Assembly: GCA_001899305.1 (NCBI GenBank)
Contig: MKWL01000015.1
Span: 186,001 to 250,000, forward strand
DNA length: 64,000 nucleotides
Direction: 5' to 3'
From: Thiobacillus sp. 0-1251
GTDB taxonomy: Bacteria > Pseudomonadota > Gammaproteobacteria > Burkholderiales > Thiobacillaceae
Shown: positions 34,855 through 41,792 of the stretch, piece by piece
Layout: the number at the start of each line of letters is the position of its first letter
Numbering within the stretch: position 1 is the first letter of the stretch
Position numbers and translations under genes: made by a program
The notes under the pieces: model-generated
The model's database searches: none
Told to the model about the DNA's origin: nothing
What the model saw: only the letters and a program-made list of their open reading frames with translations

Positions 34855-36189
34855 TCAGGCTGCGAGTGTAGCCGGGCTTGCCTGCGCGTGCGAGGGTGCG
34901 AGTCGTCGATAGGCCTCCGCCAGCGCGCCGTCGCCGCCGACATTGCCGGGAAAGATGACGACCGGCAACTGCGGCAAGCGGTGGTCGGGCGGCGTCTGCA
35001 CCACGGTGACGCCGGGTAGGATCTGCCCCAGCACGCGCGAGGCGGTCAGCGCCAGCCCGGTCGACAGTACGTCGTTGGAGGTGATGCCGCCCTTGCTGAT
35101 GAGAAAGCCGAGCGTGTCCGGCAGTCGTTTCACCACGTCCATCAGCGTGCCCGACACCGACTCGCCGAACGCCAGGCGCTCTACAATGTTGGCGAATTGC
35201 CGCTCGCTACGGCTGGTGAACACCACCGGGGTGAGGCCCCGTGCGTGGGCGTGGGCGATGCCGGCGGTGAGTTCGTCGACCACCGCGGCGCGCGCGTCGG
35301 GCAGGCGGGCAACGTCGAGCGGCAGACCGACCACGCCGCGCTCCTTCAGCAACGCGGTGAGTTGTGCGGTGGTCTTGGCGACGTGCGAGCCGACCACGAC
35401 CGCGCCAGGCTGACGGTCGCGCACCAGGGTGGAAAAGGCTTCGGCGGCCACCGGCTGCGGTGGCAGCTTCGCCAACGCGGTGAGCAGCGAAGCGGCGCTG
35501 CGGAACAGCCATCGCTTGCCGCCGGCCGCGGCCTTCAGCGCAGCGTCGGCGAACAGCCGGTAGTCGTCCGTCGTTTCGCCGTCGATCACCCCCACTTGAT
35601 TATCGTTCAGCGCCGCCAGCCAGGTGTCCGCCTGTCCTGTGCGCAGATCGGCCAGCGTCAGGCGCCGTACCGAATCGGATGCCACGCGACCATTTGTCTT
35701 CTCGGCGACATAGTCCGGCAGATACGCCGTGCGATAGCCGAACACCGAGTCGCGCGCGAACTCGGTCTCATGGGTCGGCACCGGTTTGCCGTCGACCATC
35801 AGGTAATGCGTGCTGTCCCGCGTGATGCGGCCGCCTTCGAAAAAAGCCGGCGTCAGCAGCGTCGCGTCGAACGGTCCGAGCACGGCGTTCATCACGTCGG
35901 TCTCCACCGGGTAGTGGCCGCGCAGGGTGGAATCCGAGCGGGACACGAACAGGACCGGTCCGGGGAAATCGGCGAGCGCGAGCCTGAGGTTTTCACACAC
36001 CTCGCGCGTCACGGTGGCCGCGCGTTCCGCATCCATCCCGCGCGTATTGGTGAGGATGAAGAACAGCGGCGCCGCATCGGCCAGCGCCGTCTTCAGCGTG
36101 GAGACATCCCAGCGCGTCAGCAGCAGACAGGAATGCACCGTCTGCGAGCCGGTGGGATCGTCGTCGAGAACGACGATCTTGGGGCTCAT
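34855..36189 (-). CDS. Four-carbon acid sugar kinase family protein (DUF1537)
   Basis: A 444-residue member of the DUF1537 family, which phosphorylates threonate, erythronate or 3-oxo-tetronate. The N-terminal substrate domain opens with VVLDDDPTGSQTVHS (residues 6-20), a variant of the DDxTG signature, and continues with TNTRGM and SRSDSTLRGHYPVE. The C-terminal nucleotide-binding domain has ISKGGITSNDVL. Its start overlaps the TPP-enzyme stop by four bases, so both are coupled. The true substrate is open; the neighbouring enzymes point to a sugar acid that leads to glycolate or glyoxylate. Confidence 0.85.
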   Translation of the reverse strand: MSPKIVVLDDDPTGSQTVHSCLLLTRWDVSTLKTALADAAPLFFILTNTRGMDAERAATVTREVCENLRLALADFPGPVLFVSRSDSTLRGHYPVETDVMNAVLGPFDATLLTPAFFEGGRITRDSTHYLMVDGKPVPTHETEFARDSVFGYRTAYLPDYVAEKTNGRVASDSVRRLTLADLRTGQADTWLAALNDNQVGVIDGETTDDYRLFADAALKAAAGGKRWLFRSAASLLTALAKLPPQPVAAEAFSTLVRDRQPGAVVVGSHVAKTTAQLTALLKERGVVGLPLDVARLPDARAAVVDELTAGIAHAHARGLTPVVFTSRSERQFANIVERLAFGESVSGTLMDVVKRLPDTLGFLISKGGITSNDVLSTGLALTASRVLGQILPGVTVVQTPPDHRLPQLPVVIFPGNVGGDGALAEAYRRLAPSHAQASPATLAA

Positions 36190-38411
36190 GATCCCGTGCG
36201 CTCCAGCATCGCCAGCACGCGTGCGCTCATCGCCTGCGCATTCATGCCGTTGAAGTCGAACAGCTGCTGCGGGCTGGCAGTGGTTTCGCCGCGCTTCCAG
36301 CAGAACACATCCCGCTGGGCGGCCTGGCTGCGCAACAAAACAGGCTCGAGCGGTGCCGACGGACCGCCGCTGACGCCGAGCAGGACGTCGCCTTGGAACA
36401 TCGCCTTGAAGGAGTCGTCGTCCATGAAGCGGTCGTCGGGCTCCGACACGCTGCCCCACAGCACGTCGCCCGGACGGTACAGGCGGCGCGGGTTGACCAC
36501 GGCGACGATGCGGGAACCGATGCCGGATTCGGCCAGTTTCTCGGCAGCGGCGAACACCGGCTGCAGCACCATGTCGCCGGTCACGGCGAACACGACCGAC
36601 TTCTTGCCGGCATGCTCCTGCAGCACGATCGCGCCCTGCTCGATGGCGGCCTCGCCCTGTGCGAGCGAGGTACGCACCGGAAGCGGCGACTTCGATGCGG
36701 TGATGACGATGCCCTTGTTGTGCTGCTTCAGTGCCCAGTCGTAGCTCGCCTGGATCATGTTGGCGTCGACCGGGAACAGCGGGTAGACGTTGCCGTTGCG
36801 CATCATCGCGGCGAAGTAGCTCTCGATTTCCGGCCGCTGGTGGGTCCAGCCGTTGCGGCCCTGCTCGAGCGCGCCGGCGGTGAACAGGCACACCGTGGCG
36901 GGCGTCTTGCGCCGCAGTTCGGCCATCGCCTGCGTCACCGTCTGCCAGATCGGCAGGCCGTTGATCGCGAACGACTCATAGCTGCACCACAGGCTGCGGC
37001 CGCCGAACAGCGCCACGCCCACCGCGAGGCCGGCGCAGGCATCCTCGTTGAGCGGCTCGTAGACCTGGCCCGACGGGCCCTGGAAATAGAGGTCGTCGGC
37101 AGTCGGGTGGCGGATCGTCAGCGCCTTGTTGATGTTGGCCATGCCCGAGGCCTCGTTGCCGTCGGCGTTGGTGACCACGAACATCGGGTCGCGCTTGCCC
37201 ACCTCGCCGACCACGTGGCCGAAGGCAGTAGTGGGCACATGATTTTCGCCAATGGCGAACTCGGTCAGCGGCAAGCCATCCAGGCTGGGCAGATCGCGCA
37301 CGCTTTCGGTCACTGCGACGCGTGCGGCGGGCCCACCGCCGGCGTGACGGAAGTTTTCCCGCGTGATTTCCCAAGCCTTGATCGGCAGCGCGCGGCGCTG
37401 CAGACCGCCCTTCACGTCGTCGGAATCGAGCGTGTGGTGAGCATAGAGGTTGTGCGACTTGGCGCCGGTGGCGTGCACGCCGGCGCCCTTCAGCTGCTTG
37501 ACGATGAGGCAGGCGCGGCGGCCGGACAGGGCGCTCTTCGCGGCAGCATCGGCGGCTTTGAGGATGGCGCCGGTGAAGGCCATGCGCGCGGCGAAGCCGA
37601 ACGTGGTGCTGTCCGTGTACACCGGCGCGTCGGGGGTGTCGGCGTAGTCGCGCGCGTCGATCAGGTGCACCTCGTCGAAACCGTGGGCGCGCCAGTAGTC
37701 GGTCATGCGCGTGTTGTCCCACAGCGACACCATGCTGTGATGCTCCTGTGAGTAGCCGTTCCACACCAGCACCGGCAGGTAGTTGGTGACGTCGGGGTAG
37801 GCGGTGGCGAAATGCTGGAACGCACTCATGATGTAGGGTTCGCCCAGCCCGCCGTCGCCGATGGTGACCGGGAACAGCTTGTCGCGGTGAAGATAAGCGC
37901 CGGCCATGGCGAAATGCTGGCCTTGTCCGAGCGGACCGGCGGGCGCGAGCAGGCCGGGGATTGCGCCGGACAGGTGGCCCAGCAGGCCATGGCGTTCGCG
38001 GAAACGCGTGCGCATTTCGGCGACTGTCTGGATCCCCATCGCTTCCAGCGAGGTGTCGAGGAACATCGCCGAATAGAAACCGGGCGCGTGGTGGCCGACC
38101 TCGGTCACCATGTTGCGGTGGCCCAGCAGATGCAGCGCGGCGACCGCGTCGGCGCTGGAGGCGAAGCCGCCGGGGTGGCCGGACGACTTGCTGCCGGTGA
38201 CCTGCAACGTCAGGTAGCGCAGCGCGTCGGCGGCGAGCAGCGTTTGATAGATCGCGGCCTCACTGGTGGCGTCCGGCAGCGCAGGCTGGTTCGGCCCCAG
38301 CAGCGGCGCGGTGCCCAGGCGGTCGATTTCGGGGAAGCTGTCGGCGAAATACTGGATGCCTTCGCAAAACGCAGGGAAGGTCTCGGGGGTGGACTGCATC
38401 TGGGCGCTCAT
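36186..38411 (-). CDS. Phosphoketolase/transketolase-superfamily TPP enzyme
   Basis: A 741-residue thiamine-diphosphate enzyme. Transketolase-like marks come first: SGHPGG (77-82), GHHAP (106-110), GPLGQGQ (159-165) and the cofactor site GDG at 185-187 closing at Asn218. The second half is phosphoketolase-like: SYESFAI (477-483), NGWTHQRPE (520-528), PVDAN (547-551), with Glu456 as the probable cofactor-activating residue. It is not a standard transketolase nor a standard XFP. It would split or transfer a two-carbon ketol unit of a sugar phosphate. The ATG at 38411 has an AAAGG ribosome binding site; the open frame before it crosses the operator repeats. First gene of the seven-gene operon. 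Confidence 0.75.
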   Translation of the reverse strand: MSAQMQSTPETFPAFCEGIQYFADSFPEIDRLGTAPLLGPNQPALPDATSEAAIYQTLLAADALRYLTLQVTGSKSSGHPGGFASSADAVAALHLLGHRNMVTEVGHHAPGFYSAMFLDTSLEAMGIQTVAEMRTRFRERHGLLGHLSGAIPGLLAPAGPLGQGQHFAMAGAYLHRDKLFPVTIGDGGLGEPYIMSAFQHFATAYPDVTNYLPVLVWNGYSQEHHSMVSLWDNTRMTDYWRAHGFDEVHLIDARDYADTPDAPVYTDSTTFGFAARMAFTGAILKAADAAAKSALSGRRACLIVKQLKGAGVHATGAKSHNLYAHHTLDSDDVKGGLQRRALPIKAWEITRENFRHAGGGPAARVAVTESVRDLPSLDGLPLTEFAIGENHVPTTAFGHVVGEVGKRDPMFVVTNADGNEASGMANINKALTIRHPTADDLYFQGPSGQVYEPLNEDACAGLAVGVALFGGRSLWCSYESFAINGLPIWQTVTQAMAELRRKTPATVCLFTAGALEQGRNGWTHQRPEIESYFAAMMRNGNVYPLFPVDANMIQASYDWALKQHNKGIVITASKSPLPVRTSLAQGEAAIEQGAIVLQEHAGKKSVVFAVTGDMVLQPVFAAAEKLAESGIGSRIVAVVNPRRLYRPGDVLWGSVSEPDDRFMDDDSFKAMFQGDVLLGVSGGPSAPLEPVLLRSQAAQRDVFCWKRGETTASPQQLFDFNGMNAQAMSARVLAMLERTGS

Positions 38412-38420
38412 GGCTATGCC

Positions 38421-38435
38421 TTTCACAATATGAAA
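38421..38435. promoter_or_regulatory. Operator-like repeat 1 (TTTCA-N5-TGAAA)
   Basis: TTTCA at 38421-38425 and TGAAA at 38431-38435 form an inverted repeat with a five-base centre. It overlaps the ribosome binding site of the TPP-enzyme gene on the other strand, so an occupied site could block its expression. Confidence 0.55.
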
Positions 38436-38437
38436 AT

Positions 38438-38456
38438 GTTTCACATCATGTGAAAC
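38438..38456. promoter_or_regulatory. Operator palindrome, probable IclR-type binding site
   Basis: GTTTCACATCATGTGAAAC is a perfect palindrome of nine plus one plus nine bases. It is the best copy of a motif repeated in the gap between the divergent TPP-enzyme and IclR genes, and so the best candidate for the regulator's binding site. Confidence 0.75.
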
Positions 38457-38489
38457 GATGAACGTATTGAAGCAGTAAACTGCCAACAA

Positions 38490-38508
38490 TTTCACATTGC
38501 GTGATAAA
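38490..38508. promoter_or_regulatory. Operator-like repeat 3 (imperfect)
   Basis: TTTCACATTGCGTGATAAA keeps the left half TTTCACAT of the main palindrome and a damaged right half (GTGATAAA). It lies about 10 to 30 bases before the IclR start codon. Confidence 0.45.
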
Positions 38509-38525
38509 TTTTCACTTTATGAAAA
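38509..38525. promoter_or_regulatory. Operator-like repeat 4, over the IclR start codon
   Basis: TTTTCA at 38509-38514 and TGAAAA at 38520-38525 form a perfect six-base inverted repeat with a five-base centre. It covers the proposed IclR ATG at 38519, which suggests self-repression if it is bound. Confidence 0.5.
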
Positions 38526-39283
38526 ACGGTGCTTCCTCTATTCAGGTTCTCGACCGCGCCATGGCGCTGGTCGGCATTCTTGCGCGCGCGCCAGGCCCGG
38601 CGACGCTTACCCGGTTGGCCGAGCAGGCCGGCCTGCATACCGCCAGCGCGCACCGCATCCTCGGCGCGCTGATGGCGCACGGCCTTGTCGAGAAGACGGG
38701 CGCCGGCGAATATGACCTGGGCGTACGTTGGCTGGAAGTGGGCAATCGCTTACGTGCGCGGCTCAACATCCGCCAGGTGGCCATGCCGTATATGCAGCAA
38801 CTGGCCGAGTTGACCGGCGAGACGGTCAACCTGATCGTGCGGCGCGGCGACGAGGCGGTCTACATCGAGCGCGTGTCGGGGGGGCAGACGCTGATCCAGG
38901 TGGTGCAGGTGGTGGGGGCGCACGCGCCGCTGCATGTCACCGCGGTCGGCAAGATCTTTCTCGCCGAAGACAGCCCCAGCGGGGTGATGGGCTACGCCGA
39001 GCGCACCGGCTTGCCGGCCTATACGCCGAACACCCTGACGACGCTGGAGTCGCTGTCGGCCGAACTGGACACCATCCGCCGCGAACAAGTGGCCCGTGAC
39101 CGCGAGGAAGCCGAACTGGGCGTGGCGTGCATCGGCGCCCCGGTACGCGATGCAGAGGGCAAGCTGATAGCGGGCCTGTCGATTTCCGCGCCGGCCGATC
39201 GCCATAAACCGGGCTGGGTCGAGGCACTGAAAAAAGCCGCTGGGCAGACCGGTGCCGCGCTGGGTTACCAGGCCATTGCCTGA
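38519..39283 (+). CDS. IclR-family transcriptional regulator
   Basis: A 254-residue IclR-type regulator. The N-terminal winged helix (about residues 20-60: LTRLAEQAGLHTASAHRIL) is followed by the ligand-binding domain (GETVNLIVRRGDEAVYIERV, LHVTAVGKIFLA, IGAPVRDAEGKLIAGLSIS). It is divergent from the seven-gene operon and very likely controls it. The ATG at 38519 gives the natural start MKNGASSIQVLDRA; a GTG at 38501 is possible. Neither has a clear ribosome binding site, so translation may be weak or leaderless. The effector is unknown. Confidence 0.9.
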   Translation: MKNGASSIQVLDRAMALVGILARAPGPATLTRLAEQAGLHTASAHRILGALMAHGLVEKTGAGEYDLGVRWLEVGNRLRARLNIRQVAMPYMQQLAELTGETVNLIVRRGDEAVYIERVSGGQTLIQVVQVVGAHAPLHVTAVGKIFLAEDSPSGVMGYAERTGLPAYTPNTLTTLESLSAELDTIRREQVARDREEAELGVACIGAPVRDAEGKLIAGLSISAPADRHKPGWVEALKKAAGQTGAALGYQAIA

Positions 39284-39375
39284 AACGAACCGGGTCGCTG
39301 GCGCGGCGTGGCGCGCGCTGTCGAAGGATTTTACAAATCGCCCCGAATGACCCTCCCCCGTCCGCACGTCAGCGC

Positions 39376-39388
39376 ACACGATACGTGT
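39376..39388. promoter_or_regulatory. Inverted repeat upstream of the sigma-54 promoter
   Basis: ACACG-ATA-CGTGT is a perfect inverted repeat about 45 bases before the -24 element of the PEP-CTERM gene. It could be an activator site, but only one copy is seen and the distance is short for a classical enhancer. Confidence 0.35.
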
Positions 39389-39432
39389 AAGTCATTGTAT
39401 TTAAAGTGGGACTCTGTTGTGTGGGTATGGAC

Positions 39433-39448
39433 TGGCATGTTCCGTGCT
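39433..39448 (+). promoter_or_regulatory. Sigma-54 (-24/-12) promoter candidate
   Basis: TGGCATG at 39433-39439, four bases, then GTGCT: the GG at 39434-39435 and GC at 39446-39447 are ten bases apart, as in the TGGCACG-N4-TTGCA consensus. Transcription would start near 39459, about 75 bases before the PEP-CTERM ATG. Sigma-54 promoters driven by the PrsK/PrsR system are known upstream of PEP-CTERM genes. Confidence 0.6.
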
Positions 39449-39534
39449 CCTCGAATGGCAGGCTGGAAAGGCAGATGCAATGAATGGAAAAGCTGCCTGC
39501 CAGCGCAACCAAGATCGAGCGGAAAGCGGAGAGA

Positions 39535-40140
39535 ATGAAAACCAACCTGAATAAACTGAGCCTTGCGCTCCTGCTGGCAGCGGGCATGACCTCGGCTCAT
39601 GCCACGTATATCGAATCGGGCGATGCCTCGAATTTCCTGGCGTCAGCCCAACTGGCTACCGATATGCAGATCCAGGGCACGATCGGCCAGGGCGACGAAG
39701 GCGATGTATACAAGCTCGTTTTTGGCACCGGCGGCCTGCTGACGATCAACGCCACGGGCCAGATCGGGACGAATTTGGATACGAATATCGCCCTGTTCGA
39801 TGCGGGCTTCCAGGCCCTGATAGGAAACGACGATTCGGGCGGCGGCCTCGATTCGATGCTGACCTATGCCATCAGTGCCGGAACCTATTACATCGGCATC
39901 GGCGATTACGAAATGTACGCAATCAATGCCAGCAACCAGGCCTGGTTCATGGATGGCCTGCCGCCGGCCGGATTCGGTGCCGTGTCGCATATTGAAAACC
40001 TGATCTCGATTGATCCGGGCGCCTACACACTGGCCCTGTCCGTGCAACCGCGAAGCAACGGGGTGCCGGAACCGGCCACGGTGGGCCTGCTTGGCCTGGG
40101 GCTACTCGGTTTGGGCATGATGCGGCGCAAACGGGCCTGA
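39535..40140 (+). CDS. PEP-CTERM sorting-domain exported protein
   Basis: A 201-residue exported protein with a signal peptide (MKTNLNKLSLALLLAAG, ending AHA). The middle resembles the bacterial pre-peptidase C-terminal type of beta-sandwich (DVYKLVFGTGGLL, TNIALFDAGF, GNDDSGGGLDSML, SAGTYYIGIGDYE). Residues 177-201 are the PEP-CTERM anchor: VPEPAT, a hydrophobic helix rich in Gly and Leu, then RRKRA. Such proteins are cleaved by exosortase and sent to the surface, often with exopolysaccharide. No exosortase or polysaccharide gene is in the window. GGAGAG precedes the ATG at 39535. Confidence 0.9.
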   Translation: MKTNLNKLSLALLLAAGMTSAHATYIESGDASNFLASAQLATDMQIQGTIGQGDEGDVYKLVFGTGGLLTINATGQIGTNLDTNIALFDAGFQALIGNDDSGGGLDSMLTYAISAGTYYIGIGDYEMYAINASNQAWFMDGLPPAGFGAVSHIENLISIDPGAYTLALSVQPRSNGVPEPATVGLLGLGLLGLGMMRRKRA

Positions 40141-40214
40141 CCCGGCCCGCGCCAAAGGCGACCGCCATTCGTGGCGCGAATACCAGGTGTGCCCGCAGAT
40201 GACTCCGCCGGAGG

Positions 40215-41792
40215 TTATAAGGGCGGCCGCACCTGAGGCGGTGTCCACTGATACAGCCAGGTCTCCGTCAAGGGCTGGCCGTCCACCCGCAAAAACATAC
40301 GGAGGTTGATCGGGCCCGGATCCCTATCGGTTGGCTTCAGGTCGAACATCGCGCGCAATCCCTGTATGGGTGCCAAGGGGCGCACGGATGTGATCTCGAC
40401 TTGACCGCGCGAAACGACGATCACCGGCTCGACAACCGTATCCTTGCCGAGCATGGCGAGATCGCCCCCAGCAAAGTCGACCGCGAAACGCCAGGAGAAG
40501 TATTTGCGCTTCTGCCCCACAATGCCACCGAGGCCGGTACGGGTGGCGATTACCCGGGCAAGCGGCGCGGCGACCGGGGGCCTGTCACCCCAATAGAGAC
40601 GATAGGCGAACAGTAACTCCTGGCCGGGTTGGGGTTTCTCGGCCGGGTTCCAGAATGCAACGATGTTGTCGAAGGTCTCGTCGGAGGCCGGCAATTCGAC
40701 CAGTTGGATCGACCCTTTGCCCCAGTCCGACCGTGGCTCGACCCAGAGGCTGGGCCGGCGTTCGTAGAAGGCGCCGTCGTCCTGATAGTGATCGAAATTG
40801 CGGTCGCGCTGCAGCAGGCCGAAGCCGCGCGGGCTGTCGTCAGCGTAGGCGTTGAAACGCAGGTTCGCCGGATTGACCAGCGGCCGCCAGATCCATTCGC
40901 CGTTTCCGCGCCATATTGCGAGCCCGTCCGAATCGTGGATCTCCGGCCGCCAATCGTGGTTGATACGATTTTCGTTCTCGCCGAACAGGAACATGCTGGT
41001 CAGGGGGGCAACGCCGAGCCGCTCGATCGGCTTGCGCGGATAAAGTGCGGCATCGACGTCCATCACCAGCCGCGCCGCTGGATGAATGAGGAAACGATAG
41101 GCGCCTGCGATGCTGGGAGAATCCATCAGGGCATAAACCGTGAGCACGTCCGATTCGGGCTCGGGCCGTTCAAACCAGAAGGCGGTGAAACGCGGGAACT
41201 CCTCGCTGCGCGACATGCCGCTGTCGATGGCCAGGCCGCGCGTCGAGAGGCCATACTGCATTTCTCCCCCGACTGCGCGGAAATAGCTTGCGCCGAGGAA
41301 GGCGACGATGTCGCGCTTGCGATCGGTGTGATAAAAAAGCTGGAAGCCGGCGAAACCAAGATCCTGTGGCAGGTGCGCGCTTCGCAACCCGCTGTTGCCG
41401 TAGTCGAACATGGCGGGATCGTAGGCGATTTCTCGCGCCTGGCCGTCCTTTATCTCGTACATGCGAACCGGGGTCTTGAAGAAGAGACCCAGGTGAAAAA
41501 ACCGCGCCTCGAAGCGTGATGGCTCTTTTGCCCACAGGGCGTGATCGGGACTATAGCGAATCGCCTGGAACTGATCCCAGTCGAGCTTCTGCACGCTCTC
41601 AGGTAGTGCCTCGTTCGGGGGCCGATAGGGGCTGCGAGCCAGCGCCCGGGCTTGCCCCTTGAGCGTGGCATAGTCGAAACGGTGGGCTTCGTCTGCGGTA
41701 TTGAGCAGCGTGGCCGTTGCGGCGTTGCCCCACGCCGGCAAGGCGGTAACCCCCAAGGCGGTACCGGCTTTCAGGAAACGACGTCGATGCAT
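40215..41792 (-). CDS. opgD: Glucan biosynthesis protein OpgD, Tat-exported
   Basis: A 525-residue periplasmic protein of the OpgG/OpgD family (FDYATLKGQARALA, FQLFYHTD, DSDGLAIWRGNGEWIWRPL, FGLLQRDRNFDHYQD). The N-terminus MHRRRFLKAG followed by a mild hydrophobic stretch is a twin-arginine signal, as in E. coli OpgD. It shapes the backbone of osmoregulated periplasmic glucans. The ATG at 41792 lies inside the end of opgH (22-base overlap). It is a paralogue of the opgG product two genes upstream, which uses a Sec signal. Confidence 0.9.
   Translation of the reverse strand: MHRRRFLKAGTALGVTALPAWGNAATATLLNTADEAHRFDYATLKGQARALARSPYRPPNEALPESVQKLDWDQFQAIRYSPDHALWAKEPSRFEARFFHLGLFFKTPVRMYEIKDGQAREIAYDPAMFDYGNSGLRSAHLPQDLGFAGFQLFYHTDRKRDIVAFLGASYFRAVGGEMQYGLSTRGLAIDSGMSRSEEFPRFTAFWFERPEPESDVLTVYALMDSPSIAGAYRFLIHPAARLVMDVDAALYPRKPIERLGVAPLTSMFLFGENENRINHDWRPEIHDSDGLAIWRGNGEWIWRPLVNPANLRFNAYADDSPRGFGLLQRDRNFDHYQDDGAFYERRPSLWVEPRSDWGKGSIQLVELPASDETFDNIVAFWNPAEKPQPGQELLFAYRLYWGDRPPVAAPLARVIATRTGLGGIVGQKRKYFSWRFAVDFAGGDLAMLGKDTVVEPVIVVSRGQVEITSVRPLAPIQGLRAMFDLKPTDRDPGPINLRMFLRVDGQPLTETWLYQWTPPQVRPPL

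Noticed and set aside
40163-40176. Hairpin CGCCA-TTCG-TGGCG after the PEP-CTERM gene
   Set aside because: The stem is short and no T run follows; the call as terminator is too weak.
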